Positions 17,012-25,460 are shown, counted from the first letter of the stretch. The stretch is 64,000 nucleotides of DNA from Promicromonospora iranensis (GCF_028994775.1 NZ_JAJQMN010000003.1:372001-436000), one strand, 5' to 3'. Made by a program: numbers and translations. Notes: a model not told the origin generated them from the letters alone.

Positions 17012-17310
17012 TTCGAGGAGTCGCCCTCGCCGCCGTCCTGCGGGTCACGGAGACCCTCGTAGATCTCCTTGCACCGGGGACAGACCGGGAACTTGCCCGG
17101 GTCCCGGCCCGGGACCCACACCTTGCCGCAGAGCGCGATCACGGGCTTGCCGCTCATGGCGGACTGCATGATCTTCTCCTTGCGCACATAGTGCGCAAAG
17201 CGCTCGTGGTCTCCGGGCTCGGTCTCCTCCCGGGTCTCCTCGCGCTCGAGGACGCTCGTACCGCCCTGCGTACTGGGCTCGTCCTGCGGGTTCGAGAGTG
17301 GTTCGGTCAT
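17008..17310 (-). CDS. DUF3039 protein with a CxxC zinc-ribbon half
   Basis: A 100-residue protein. The acidic N-terminal half is variable; the conserved half runs HERFAHYVRKEKIMQSAMSG then ALCGKVWVPGRDP and FPVCPRCKEIYEG, in which one Cys and a CPRC pair could bind zinc. This matches DUF3039, known from actinobacteria only and usually found beside the DEAH helicase, as here. It could be a small accessory factor of the helicase; there is no direct evidence. Confidence 0.85.
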   Translation of the reverse strand: MTEPLSNPQDEPSTQGGTSVLEREETREETEPGDHERFAHYVRKEKIMQSAMSGKPVIALCGKVWVPGRDPGKFPVCPRCKEIYEGLRDPQDGGEGDSSK

Positions 17311-17433
17311 GGCGAGAAGTCTACGCGGGACCACCGACAGCCACTCCAGCGGGACACGCCCCGAGGCAGGTCCGGAGGTACGGCGAGAGGACCGAGCCGC
17401 GGAAAGCCTTGCGGTGGTGTCGGTGACCACGGC

Positions 17434-17439
17434 TATAAC
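17434..17439 (+). promoter_or_regulatory. -10 box TATAAC for the AAA ATPase gene (leaderless)
   Basis: TATAAC lies seven bases before the ATG at 17447 and is one of the best -10 matches in the window. A possible -35, TTGCGG at 17409, has a 19-base spacer. The leader would have no Shine-Dalgarno sequence. Confidence 0.55.
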
Positions 17440-17446
17440 TGTCTGC

Positions 17447-18835
17447 ATGTCACATCCCCGCCCTGAGAGGAGCCTCACCCTGCCCGACGACGGCGCCGCC
17501 TCCGACCTCGCCGACACCCTGGCCACCACCCTGACCGCAGACCTGCCCGAACCCGTCTGGCCCGACTTCGGCGACAACGACGAGGACGCACGCCGCGCGG
17601 TGGCCGCCGTCGCCGCCATGCTCGGCCGCACCATCCCCGAACGCCCCAAGGACCCGCGCTCGTCGAGCGAGTGGCTCGCCCGCGCGTGGGACATCGACGA
17701 GAGCGTGCTGGTCAACGTCTCGCGCGACATGTCGCGCACCCTGCAGCGGCTGCACGCCTACGCGCTCCAGCGCTGGATCGAGCGCCACCCGGACGACGTC
17801 GCCGTGTTCGGCCCGGGCGGAGCGCCCCAGCGGGCGGCGCTCGACCTCGGCAACGGCACCTCCGTGAGCGTGCCCGCCGTGGCCACCGTCCTCTTCCCCG
17901 CCGGCTCCGCGTACGAGGCGCCGGTGGCCGTCGAGGTGGCCTACCGGTACGGGACGCCGACGGTCACCGCCTTCACCACGCCGGGCGGTCTGGCACTCGC
18001 CGAGCAGGTCCTCGCGGACCTGACCCGCACGCTGGAGGACGAGCACCCCTACCGCGGCGGGGTGCTGTCGGCGCGGGCATCGACCGGCGCCGTCGAGCTG
18101 ACCCCGGTCAAGCACACCGTGCAGGTGCGCGGCGACGTCGTGCTGCCCGCCGACCTGTGGCACGAGGTCGACCTGTTCTGCTCCAGCGTCACCACGCGCC
18201 GGGACGCCCTGCGGGCCCTGGGCCACACGACGTCGCGAGGGCTGCTGCTGGCGGGCAAGCCGGGCGTCGGCAAGACGAAGCTGACCCGGGTGATCGCCAC
18301 GGAGCTCGCCGGACCACTCACGGTGGTACTCGTCACCGCGGAGGTGCTGCGCACCTGGATGACCGAGCTGTACGAGGAGATCCGCGGCCTGGGCCCGTGC
18401 CTCGTCGTGCTCGAGGAGATCGACTCCGTGGCCTCCAAGGGATCACGCGGGGACACGTCGTTCGCCGAGTTCCTCGACGCCCTCGACGGCACCCGCAGCT
18501 CGGACGACGTCCTGACCGTTGCCACGACGAACGACCCCGAGGCCCTGGACCCGGCCGTCAAGCGCCCCGGACGGTTCGACACCATCATCGAGGTGCCGCC
18601 GCCCGATCTGGCGGGGCGCACCGAGATCCTGCGGCTCTTCCTGCCGCCCGAGACCCCGGTCGACGTCGCCCTGGTGGCCTCGTACCTCGACGGTGCGACG
18701 GGCGCCGACCTGCGCGAGGTGGCCCGCCGCTCGATCCTGGAGCACGGCCCCGACGGCCTGACCACCGACCGGGTCACGGACGTGGCGACGTCGGGCCGGT
18801 GGAAGCCCGCTCCGGTGGCGGGCAACTACCTGTGA
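17447..18835 (+). CDS. AAA ATPase of the Cdc48/FtsH-type core, unknown client
   Basis: A 462-residue protein. The N-terminal 260 residues are soluble and of unknown fold; the C-terminal AAA module has Walker A in LLAGKPGVGKTKLTRV, Walker B in CLVVLEEIDSVASKG, where the usual Asp-Glu is Glu-Glu, and the second region of homology TTNDPEALDPAVKRPGRFD with arginine fingers. The C-terminal lid continues to YLDGATGADLREVARRS. Its length and single module resemble bacterial AAA chaperones that remodel one partner. There is no protease or membrane segment. The gene is monocistronic, convergent with nagB, and likely translated from a leaderless mRNA. Confidence 0.85.
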   Translation: MSHPRPERSLTLPDDGAASDLADTLATTLTADLPEPVWPDFGDNDEDARRAVAAVAAMLGRTIPERPKDPRSSSEWLARAWDIDESVLVNVSRDMSRTLQRLHAYALQRWIERHPDDVAVFGPGGAPQRAALDLGNGTSVSVPAVATVLFPAGSAYEAPVAVEVAYRYGTPTVTAFTTPGGLALAEQVLADLTRTLEDEHPYRGGVLSARASTGAVELTPVKHTVQVRGDVVLPADLWHEVDLFCSSVTTRRDALRALGHTTSRGLLLAGKPGVGKTKLTRVIATELAGPLTVVLVTAEVLRTWMTELYEEIRGLGPCLVVLEEIDSVASKGSRGDTSFAEFLDALDGTRSSDDVLTVATTNDPEALDPAVKRPGRFDTIIEVPPPDLAGRTEILRLFLPPETPVDVALVASYLDGATGADLREVARRSILEHGPDGLTTDRVTDVATSGRWKPAPVAGNYL

Positions 18836-18851
18836 CGGTCACGCCCGGCGG

Positions 18852-19631
18852 TCAGAGTCCCTGCCAGTCCGGCTTGTCGGCGTAGGTCTGCCGGTAGTAG
18901 TCGGCGAGCTGCAGGCGGGACGCCGCCGCGTCGTCGACCAGCACGGTGGCGTGCGGGTGCAGCTGCATGATGGTCGCGGGCCACATCGCCGAGATCGGTC
19001 CTTCCACCAGCTGGTGCACCGCCTCGGCCTTGGCGCGCCCGGTGGCCAGCAGCACGAGGTGGCGTGCCGACATGATCGTGGCCAGGCCCTGCGTGAGGCA
19101 GTGCCGGGGCACGTCGTCGACGGACCCGCCGAAGAACCGCGCGTTGTCCTCGCGGGTCTGTCTCGTCAGGGTCTTGATCCGCGTGCGGGACGCGAGCGAC
19201 GAGCCCGGTTCGTTGAACGCGATGTGCCCGTCCGTGCCGATGCCGAGGATCTGCAGGTCGACGCCACCGGCGTCCGCGATGCTCGCCTCGTAGGCGGCGC
19301 AGGCGGCCGGAAGGTCCGCGGCGAGACCGTCGGGCCCCTGCACCGCACCGGGTGCGAGGTCGACGCGGGAGGCGAACTCCTTCTCGATCACGTTGCGGTA
19401 CCGCTCCGGGTGGTCGGCGGGCAGCCCCACGTACTCGTCGAGCATGAACGCCCGGGTCCGCGCGAACGAGAGCCCTTCCTTGTGCCGGCGCGCCAGCTCG
19501 TCGTACACCGCGAGGGGGGACGACCCGGTGGCGAGCCCCAGGACGGTCTCGGGCCGGGCCCGCAGCAGGCCCTCGATGGCGTCCGCCGCCAGCCGGGCGA
19601 GCTCGGCCGAGGGCGCGATCACTACCTCCAT
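18852..19631 (-). CDS. nagB: Glucosamine-6-phosphate deaminase
   Basis: A 259-residue enzyme that converts glucosamine-6-phosphate to fructose-6-phosphate and ammonia. It has the NagB signatures LGLATGSSPLAVYDEL, FMLDEYVGLPADHPERYRNV and GIGTDGHIAFNEPGSS with the active-site DGH. The ATG shares its A with the ROK kinase stop codon (TGATG). It is the last gene of the ABC-transporter/ROK operon and so fixes the operon's substrate as an amino sugar such as GlcNAc or chitobiose. No nagA deacetylase is visible in this window, so deacetylation must be encoded elsewhere. Confidence 0.95.
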   Translation of the reverse strand: MEVVIAPSAELARLAADAIEGLLRARPETVLGLATGSSPLAVYDELARRHKEGLSFARTRAFMLDEYVGLPADHPERYRNVIEKEFASRVDLAPGAVQGPDGLAADLPAACAAYEASIADAGGVDLQILGIGTDGHIAFNEPGSSLASRTRIKTLTRQTREDNARFFGGSVDDVPRHCLTQGLATIMSARHLVLLATGRAKAEAVHQLVEGPISAMWPATIMQLHPHATVLVDDAAASRLQLADYYRQTYADKPDWQGL

Positions 19632-20695
19632 CAGCTTCTCCTTCCCAGGACGGCGGCGCCCACCGCCGCGACCGGAACGTGCGTCGGCGCGAGCTGGACC
19701 CGGTCCGCCAGCTTGAGCGACCCGAGGAACGGCGAAGCCTTGGCCTGCTCCCGCAGGGCGTCCTGCACCGCGTCCAGCAGCTCCGTGCCCAGCTGCGCCA
19801 CACCACCGCCGAGCACCACGTGGCGCACGTCGGTGGTCAGCACCAGCAGCCGTACGGCCGACGCCGTCGCGGAGGCGAACCTGTCCTTGACCACTATCGC
19901 CTGCTCGTCACCCGCACGCGCCGCCTCGAACAGCTCCACGGGTGACGGCTTGCCGTGCCGGGACGGCCACGCCGCCTCCAGCGCCTTGCCCGACGCGAAC
20001 CGCTCCAGGCAGCCGCGCTGCCCGCAGGTGCACTCGGGCCCGAGCGGATCCACGGGGATGTGGCCGATCTCGCCGGCCGCGCCGCTCACGCCGCGCCGCA
20101 GCTGCCCGTCGAGCACCAGACCGGAGGCGAGCCCGGTGCCCAGCGCGAGGAACGCGAGGTCCTCGTGGTCACGCGCCCCGCCGGCCCGGTCACCCGAGCG
20201 CTCCAGCACGTGCGCCGCGCCGACGGCGGCCACGTTGAGGTCGTTCTCGACCACGACCGGCACCCCGCCCAGCTCGGCGGACAGCAGCTCGGCGAGCGGG
20301 AGCTCTTCGTCGTGCACGCCGAGGTTGACCGCGTGCTTCACCGTGCCGGACCGGTGGTCGACGATGCCGGGGATACCCAGTCCGACGCCGGCCAGAGCCG
20401 CAAGCTCCACCCCGCCCGACGCGACGACGTCCCGCACCGCCCGTGCCGCACCCGTGACGAGCCCGTCGGCGCCGTGCACGGTGGCCCGCCGTACCGTGCC
20501 GACCACCTCGCCCTCCGGGTCGAGGAGCGCGCCGAGGATCTTCGTCCCACCGATGTCGAGACCGACCGTGTACTCGGGCACCCGCCCGGACTCGGACCGG
20601 GCACTCCCCTTCCCCTTGCCGACCGTTCCCATCCCGACCTTTCCCTTGCTGGACTCGTCCTGGCTGGACGCGCCTGTACCGGACCTGCTGACCAT
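19631..20695 (-). CDS. ROK-family sugar kinase (N-acetylglucosamine/glucokinase type)
   Basis: A 354-residue sugar kinase. After a Ser/Gly/Lys-rich leader of about 40 residues the ATP-binding GLDIGGTKILGALLD appears, then GVGLGIPGIVDHRSG, the active-site Asp in VVENDLNVAAVGA, EIGHIPVD, and the zinc motif CTCGQRGCLE (CxCGxxGCxE). It phosphorylates a hexose or GlcNAc; with nagB directly downstream a GlcNAc kinase role is the simplest reading. The long low-complexity leader is unusual, and translation might begin further in. Start and stop codons both overlap neighbouring genes by one base. Confidence 0.88.
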   Translation of the reverse strand: MVSRSGTGASSQDESSKGKVGMGTVGKGKGSARSESGRVPEYTVGLDIGGTKILGALLDPEGEVVGTVRRATVHGADGLVTGAARAVRDVVASGGVELAALAGVGLGIPGIVDHRSGTVKHAVNLGVHDEELPLAELLSAELGGVPVVVENDLNVAAVGAAHVLERSGDRAGGARDHEDLAFLALGTGLASGLVLDGQLRRGVSGAAGEIGHIPVDPLGPECTCGQRGCLERFASGKALEAAWPSRHGKPSPVELFEAARAGDEQAIVVKDRFASATASAVRLLVLTTDVRHVVLGGGVAQLGTELLDAVQDALREQAKASPFLGSLKLADRVQLAPTHVPVAAVGAAVLGRRS

Positions 20696-21546
20696 CAGCC
20701 CTTCACCGCGCCGGACACCAGACCACCGGTCATCCGGCCCTGCACGATCAGGAAGAAGATCACCGCGGGGATCGCGATGAGCACCGACGCCGCCATGACC
20801 GCTCCCCAGTTGGTGGCCTGCGTGGCCTGCACGAACGTACGCAGCCAGAGCGGCAGGGTCATCGCCTCGGGTCGCTGCATGATCACCAGCGCCGTGACGA
20901 ACTCGTTCCACGCCTGGATGAACGCGAACACGCCGGTGGCGACCAGACCCGGGGCGAGCAGCGGGAAGGTGACCCGCCAGAACGCGCCGGCCCGGGAGCA
21001 CCCGTCGATCATCGCCGCCTCCTCCAGCTCCTTGGGTACACCGTTGACGAAGCCGCGCAACGTCCAGATGGTGAACGGCAGGACTCCCGCCGCGTACACG
21101 AGCGTCAGGCCGATGATCGTGTTGAGCAGCTGCCAGCCGTCGATGATCCGGAACAACGAGATGATCATCGCCTCTCCGGGGATCATCTGGACAACGAGGA
21201 TCAGGACGATGAACGTCCGGCGGCCCTTGAACTGGAACCGGGTGAGGGCGAGCGCGGCCACGAACCCGACGACCAGGGCGATCACCAGGGTCAGGAACGT
21301 GACCCCGATCGAGTTCGCCACGGCGGGCGCGAACGGCGCTCGTGCGTTGAAGATCGCCGCACGGTAGTTGTCCAGCGTGAACACGTCCGGCGTCGGGAAG
21401 AACGCGAGGTTCTCGCCCCGGATCCGGTTGTTCGGCAGGAACGACGTGCTGACCATCCAGTACACCGGGAACGCGGAGAACACGAAGACGGCGATGGCCA
21501 GGGCACCGAAACCGGTGTCGGCGAGTCGCTTGCGGATCTTGATCAC
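20695..21546 (-). CDS. ABC sugar transporter permease, MalG type
   Basis: A 283-residue permease with six helices and the EAA loop LEEAAMIDGCSRAGAFWRVT followed by FPLLAPG, the docking site for the ATPase. It pairs with the MalF-type permease upstream, whose stop codon it overlaps by 4 bp, and its own stop overlaps the kinase start. No ATPase gene is present in the operon; in actinobacteria a shared MsiK-type ATPase encoded elsewhere usually energises such systems. Confidence 0.92.
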   Translation of the reverse strand: MIKIRKRLADTGFGALAIAVFVFSAFPVYWMVSTSFLPNNRIRGENLAFFPTPDVFTLDNYRAAIFNARAPFAPAVANSIGVTFLTLVIALVVGFVAALALTRFQFKGRRTFIVLILVVQMIPGEAMIISLFRIIDGWQLLNTIIGLTLVYAAGVLPFTIWTLRGFVNGVPKELEEAAMIDGCSRAGAFWRVTFPLLAPGLVATGVFAFIQAWNEFVTALVIMQRPEAMTLPLWLRTFVQATQATNWGAVMAASVLIAIPAVIFFLIVQGRMTGGLVSGAVKG

Positions 21547-22496
21547 AGCTCTTCCTCCCGCAGCGTGCGCCGCACATAGGGGTAGGCGATGGCCAGCATC
21601 ACGATCACGAAGATGACGCCGATCGCGCTCGCCAGGCCGTAGTGTCCCTGGGCCATGCCCGTCTGGTAGATGTAGACGCCGATGGTGCTGGTCAGCTCGC
21701 GGTCACCGCCGATGTCCTGCAGCACGAAGACCTGCGTGAAGAGCTTCAGGTCCCAGATCATCGACAGCACCACGAGCACCGTGATGATGGTGCGCACGTA
21801 GGGCACCTGGATGAGCCGGAAGCGCTGGAACGCGCTCGCGCCGTCGAGCTGAGCGGCCTCGATGACCTCCTCCGGGATCTGCGTCAGGCCCGCGTACAGC
21901 GTGAACGCGACGAACGGCACGGCACCCCACACGACGATGCACGCCACGATCACGAAGAAGGACAACGGGTCGAGCAGCCAGGAGTAGCCGAACCACCGGT
22001 CCCCGGTGATCGCGGTGAGCAGGTTGTTGATCACGCCGTACTGGGTGTCGAAGAGCCAGCCCCACACCGTGGTCGCGGCCAGCGACGGCATGGCCCAGGC
22101 CAGCAGCAGGCCTATCGACATGAGGAGCCGCAGCCCCTTGCCGACCCGCATCATGAGCAGGGCCACGAGCATGCCGAGCGTGATCGTGACGGCCACCAGC
22201 ACGACCATGAGCACGAAGCTGCGGGCCAGCACGGGCCAGAATCCGTCGACGTCGGTCAGGATCGTCGTGTAGTTGTCGAACCCGACCCACGAGGCGGGCT
22301 GGCCCATCAGCTGGGCCCGCTCGTACTCCTGGAACGACATCAGGACCAGGCGAACGAGGGGGAAGCCGGTCAGCACGCCGAGGATGACCATGGCAGCCGA
22401 GAGCAGGAGCCACGGCAGGAAGGGCTTCCGGCTCGGCTGCCGGATCTCTTGGCGGGGTGACGTCGGAGGCGCGGGAACGTCCGCGAGAAGGCTCAT
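21543..22496 (-). CDS. ABC sugar transporter permease, MalF type
   Basis: A 317-residue permease with six helices after a cytoplasmic N-terminus of about 25 residues. The EAA loop reads VIEAAQLDGASAFQRFRLIQ. It forms the transmembrane channel with the MalG-type partner. A long GC-rich hairpin lies between this gene and the binding-protein gene upstream, so the permeases may be expressed at a lower level than the binding protein. Confidence 0.92.
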   Translation of the reverse strand: MSLLADVPAPPTSPRQEIRQPSRKPFLPWLLLSAAMVILGVLTGFPLVRLVLMSFQEYERAQLMGQPASWVGFDNYTTILTDVDGFWPVLARSFVLMVVLVAVTITLGMLVALLMMRVGKGLRLLMSIGLLLAWAMPSLAATTVWGWLFDTQYGVINNLLTAITGDRWFGYSWLLDPLSFFVIVACIVVWGAVPFVAFTLYAGLTQIPEEVIEAAQLDGASAFQRFRLIQVPYVRTIITVLVVLSMIWDLKLFTQVFVLQDIGGDRELTSTIGVYIYQTGMAQGHYGLASAIGVIFVIVMLAIAYPYVRRTLREEEL

Positions 22497-22545
22497 GTCC
22501 GTCTTCCTCAGGGGTCGGGCGAGGGCGCCCCAGCGGGCAGTGGTG

Positions 22546-22591
22546 TCCCGTCCCGCCCGGGTGTCTGGTGTCGCATCCGGGCGGGACGGGA
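22546..22591 (-). promoter_or_regulatory. Intra-operon hairpin between binding-protein and permease genes
   Basis: The arms 22546-22560 and 22577-22591 are perfectly complementary over 15 bp (TCCCGTCCCGCCCGG and its complement) around a 16-nt loop. No U-tract follows. In sugar ABC operons a hairpin here typically stabilises the upstream binding-protein mRNA and partly terminates transcription, giving an excess of binding protein. Confidence 0.65.
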
Positions 22592-22608
22592 GGTTGTGCT
22601 GACTCGCG

Positions 22609-23901
22609 TCAGCTGTTGAGGATCTCCTCGATGTCCGCGTCGAGCTTCTCGGCCACGGTCTTCACGTCCTCGCCGGAGGCGATCTTCGTGAAGGCGCTCT
22701 GCAGCAGCATCTTGGACTCGACGTCGGCCCACTTCGGGGACGCCGGGGTCAGCTTGGCGTTGGCGGCAGCCTCAGCGGCGGCCTTGCCGATCGACGTCTT
22801 CTGGTCGACCTGCTCGAAGAGCGAGGTCTTGGCCGGGAAGAGGCCGATGCCCGCGAGGATCGACTGGTACTCGTCGCTGAGCAGGATCTCGTAGGCGCTC
22901 ATCGCGAGGTCCGGACGGGCCGACTTCTGCGCGATGGCGATGTTGGAGCCACCGGCGAACACCTGCGCGGCGCCGCCGTCCTTGCCCGGCAGGGCGAGGC
23001 CTTCGAGGTCCTTGCCGTACGTCGAGGCGCAGCCCGGGACGCCCTCGGGCTCCTCGGGCTCCTCGGGGGCGTTGATGGACCACTGGATCCAGCTCGGCGC
23101 GGAGAGGAAGGCGACCTTGCCCTCGCAGAACGGCACCTGCAGGTCGGTCTCCTGCGCGTCGGACGGGGCGTTGTTGCCCTCGGTCATGATCGTCTGGATC
23201 TGCTCGAGGCCGGCGAGCCCGCCCTCGGAGGAGAAGCCGGCGTCCCACGTGCCGTCCTCGGCCTGCTCGGCGATGTAGCCGCCGTTCTCCCAGATGAAGG
23301 GCAGGGCGTTGTACCAGTCCTGGCCGGGCCAGTAGACGCCGGACAGGTCGTCGGTACGCAGGTCGACGGCGGTCTCGACGTACTCGTCGAGCGTGGTCGG
23401 CACCGGGGTGTCGCCCAGGACCTGCTTGGAGTAGAAGACCACGCGTGAGCCCGAGTAGTACGGCAGGGCGTAGTGCTTGCCCTCCCAGTCACCCGCCTCG
23501 ACGAAGCCCGGGAGCAGGTCGCTGCCGCCCAGGGTCTCGAACTCGTCGGCGGTGATCTCGCGGAAGTAGCCCGCCGAGGTGAACGCGGCCGCCTGGGTAT
23601 TGCCGATCTCGACCACGTCGGGGGCGTCCGAGCCGGACAGCGCCGTCGTGTACTTGTCGACCAGGCCGTCCCAGGCCTGCTCCTCGATGACGAGGGTGCT
23701 GCCGGGGTTCTCCTCCTCGAAGGTCGTCTTGAGGTAGTCGCGCGCTTCCTCTGGCGTGTCGGTGCCGACGAGCCAGACCCGGACCTCGCCGGGTCCGGTC
23801 TCCTCGGCGGTCGCCGCGTCGCCCGCGCTACCGCACGCGCTGAGCGCGAGGGTCAGGGTCATCGCCGACGCCGCGGCGCCGACAAGTCGGTTTCTGTTCA
23901 C
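22609..23901 (-). CDS. ABC sugar transporter solute-binding lipoprotein
   Basis: A 430-residue extracellular binding protein of the family 1 (MalE/CebE/DasA) group. The signal peptide ends in the lipobox LALSACGSAGDA, so the mature protein is anchored through Cys23. The usual cluster-1 motifs are seen: VWLVGTDTPEEARDYLKTTF, ALSGSDAPDVVEIGNTQAAA, and PSWIQWSINAPEE late in the protein. GTG 23901 is preceded by GGGAGG. The binding-site residues do not by themselves name the sugar; nagB and the two ROK proteins suggest GlcNAc, chitobiose or a muropeptide sugar. Confidence 0.92.
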   Translation of the reverse strand: MNRNRLVGAAASAMTLTLALSACGSAGDAATAEETGPGEVRVWLVGTDTPEEARDYLKTTFEEENPGSTLVIEEQAWDGLVDKYTTALSGSDAPDVVEIGNTQAAAFTSAGYFREITADEFETLGGSDLLPGFVEAGDWEGKHYALPYYSGSRVVFYSKQVLGDTPVPTTLDEYVETAVDLRTDDLSGVYWPGQDWYNALPFIWENGGYIAEQAEDGTWDAGFSSEGGLAGLEQIQTIMTEGNNAPSDAQETDLQVPFCEGKVAFLSAPSWIQWSINAPEEPEEPEGVPGCASTYGKDLEGLALPGKDGGAAQVFAGGSNIAIAQKSARPDLAMSAYEILLSDEYQSILAGIGLFPAKTSLFEQVDQKTSIGKAAAEAAANAKLTPASPKWADVESKMLLQSAFTKIASGEDVKTVAEKLDADIEEILNS

Positions 23902-23954
23902 GTGTGAATTCCTCCCGGGATACGACGTTGTGTCGCGGTGGTGCAGGGTGATGG

Positions 23955-23972
23955 ATCGAGTGGAAGCTCGAT
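23955..23972. promoter_or_regulatory. Inverted repeat upstream of the binding-protein gene
   Basis: ATCGAG-TGGAAG-CTCGAT is a 6-bp perfect inverted repeat with a 6-bp spacer in the 105-bp gap between the ROK regulator stop codon and the binding-protein start. It could be the operator for the transport operon or a weak hairpin. The DasR consensus is not present here. Confidence 0.4.
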
Positions 23973-24006
23973 GGGATGCCCGCCGCCCACACGTGCGCAG
24001 TGCTGC

Positions 24007-25158
24007 TCACGAGACCCCCAGCTGGGCGGAAAGCACGAGGACGGCGGCACCCGCCAGCACCACGTCCTCGTCGAGTGCGGCCATCCGCAGCTGCAGGCCG
24101 GAGTTGATGGCCGGCATGGTGCGCTGACGGATGGTGTCCAGCGCGGCCTCGCGCAGGGGGCCGTCGAGCAGGTCGCGTGGACCGCTCAGCAGCACCTCCG
24201 TGAGGTTGAGCGCGCTGACGACCGGGGCAAGGGTCACGCCCAGCACCCGGCCTGCCGACGCCAGTGCGGCGTCGGAATCTTCTGTGTTCTTGTCCGCGAC
24301 CGCGCGCCGCAGCGCCGGCACGGACAGGACGGTCTCGAGGCAGCCGACCCGGCCGCAGGCGCACTCACCGTGGTCGACGACGGTGACGTGGCCGATCTCG
24401 CCCGCGGCGTCGCCCTGGCCGTGCACGCGCACGCCGTCGACCACCACGCCCGCACCGACACCGGCACCCACCGTGACCACGAGCATGCCGGAGCTGCCAC
24501 CGCCGTAGGTGAACTCGCCGAGCGCCGCCGTGTTGGCGTCGTTCGCCACGTGCACGGGCAGGCCCATGCGGTCACCCAGGATCTCGGCGAGCGGCACGTC
24601 GTACCAGCCGCGGTTGGGCGCCTCGACGACTCGTCCGTCCAGGTCGATGATGCCGGGCGAGCCGACGCCGACGCCGATCACCGGGTGGTTCGCCGCGGCC
24701 ACGAGCCGGCGGACGAAGCGGGTGAGCAGGTCGACGAGCTCATCGCCCGTGCGTCCGTCGATGTCGAGCTGGCGGCGCACCACGATCTCGCCGGTGAGGC
24801 TGAGGACGGCGCCGCGCATGCGGCCGAACTCCGTGAGGTCGACGGCCACAATCTGGTAGGCGTCCGTGCGCAGGCCCACGAGGATCGCGGGCTTGCCGAC
24901 GCGCTGGCCGGGTCGCGTGCCGAGCTCCTCCACCAGGCCCTCGGTGATGAGCACCGAGACCAGGTCCGAGATCGTGACGCGGGTGAGCGAGGTCGCTCGT
25001 GCGAGGTCGGCCCGGGAGGTGGGCCCCTCGTGGAAGAGGTGCTGGAGCACCAGGGACCGGTTGTGTGCCCTGGCGTGCTCGGGGAGCACCTTGGACGTCG
25101 CGCGCAACCGTGCGCCGAGCCCTTGCCCGGTGCCGCTGCGTTCTGTCTGCGTCGCCAT
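24007..25158 (-). CDS. ROK-family transcriptional regulator (NagC/Mlc/Rok7B7-like)
   Basis: A 383-residue repressor. The winged helix-turn-helix lies at about 33-85 (LVLQHLFHEGPTSRADLARA then SLTRVTISDLVSVLITEGLV), followed by a ROK sugar-binding domain with GVGVGSPGIIDLDG, VANDANTAALGE, GDAAGEIGHVTV and the zinc motif CACGRVGCLE. The kinase Asp-loop is largely retained, as is usual in regulators that bind sugars. It lies upstream of, and in the same direction as, the transporter operon. A perfect AAGGAGGT Shine-Dalgarno sits inside an inverted repeat, which suggests autorepression at the leader. Ligand is probably an amino sugar or its phosphate. Confidence 0.9.
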   Translation of the reverse strand: MATQTERSGTGQGLGARLRATSKVLPEHARAHNRSLVLQHLFHEGPTSRADLARATSLTRVTISDLVSVLITEGLVEELGTRPGQRVGKPAILVGLRTDAYQIVAVDLTEFGRMRGAVLSLTGEIVVRRQLDIDGRTGDELVDLLTRFVRRLVAAANHPVIGVGVGSPGIIDLDGRVVEAPNRGWYDVPLAEILGDRMGLPVHVANDANTAALGEFTYGGGSSGMLVVTVGAGVGAGVVVDGVRVHGQGDAAGEIGHVTVVDHGECACGRVGCLETVLSVPALRRAVADKNTEDSDAALASAGRVLGVTLAPVVSALNLTEVLLSGPRDLLDGPLREAALDTIRQRTMPAINSGLQLRMAALDEDVVLAGAAVLVLSAQLGVS

Positions 25159-25161
25159 GTT

Positions 25162-25182
25162 TGTTAGTAGACCTCCTTAACA
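25162..25182. promoter_or_regulatory. Inverted repeat enclosing the Shine-Dalgarno of the ROK regulator
   Basis: TGTTA (25162-25166) and TAACA (25178-25182) flank an 11-base spacer that contains the minus-strand AAGGAGGT ribosome binding site. Protein bound here would block both transcription and access to the site. The same half-sites recur in the element at 25206-25235. Confidence 0.5.
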
Positions 25183-25205
25183 GAGTCGATGTCCATCGCC
25201 CGGTA

Positions 25206-25235
25206 TGACCCGTAACAAGACTGTTACCTGGGTCA
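25206..25235. promoter_or_regulatory. 30-bp imperfect palindrome with TAACA/TGTTA core
   Basis: The core GTAACA-AGAC-TGTTAC (25212-25227) is a perfect 16-bp interrupted palindrome. Outer arms TGACCC (25206-25211) and GGGTCA (25230-25235) extend the symmetry with a 2-base bulge on one side. It lies about 50 bp from the ROK regulator start and probably is its main operator. It might also act on the divergent DUF4349 gene. Confidence 0.55.
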
Positions 25236-25454
25236 CGTTGGCCCTGACTGATGGATGCACTCCGCCGCCGTATCCGGATTACTTCATGTGCCTGACGAAT
25301 CTGAGCCTGCCGTACCCGGCCGTGCCGGGCACGGCGTGACCGCAGCGTGATCAAAAACAGCGCAAAACCGAAGAAAAATCGGGTCACCGGGCCCACAAGT
25401 TCACAAAGGGATCACAGTTCTCAGGTGGGAAGCGTTCCTGCCCTACCGGCCTCC

Positions 25455-25460
25455 TACGCT
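25455..25460 (+). promoter_or_regulatory. -10 box of a leaderless promoter for the DUF4349 gene
   Basis: TACGCT lies six bases before the ATG at 25467, with no ribosome binding site in between. Confidence 0.4.
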
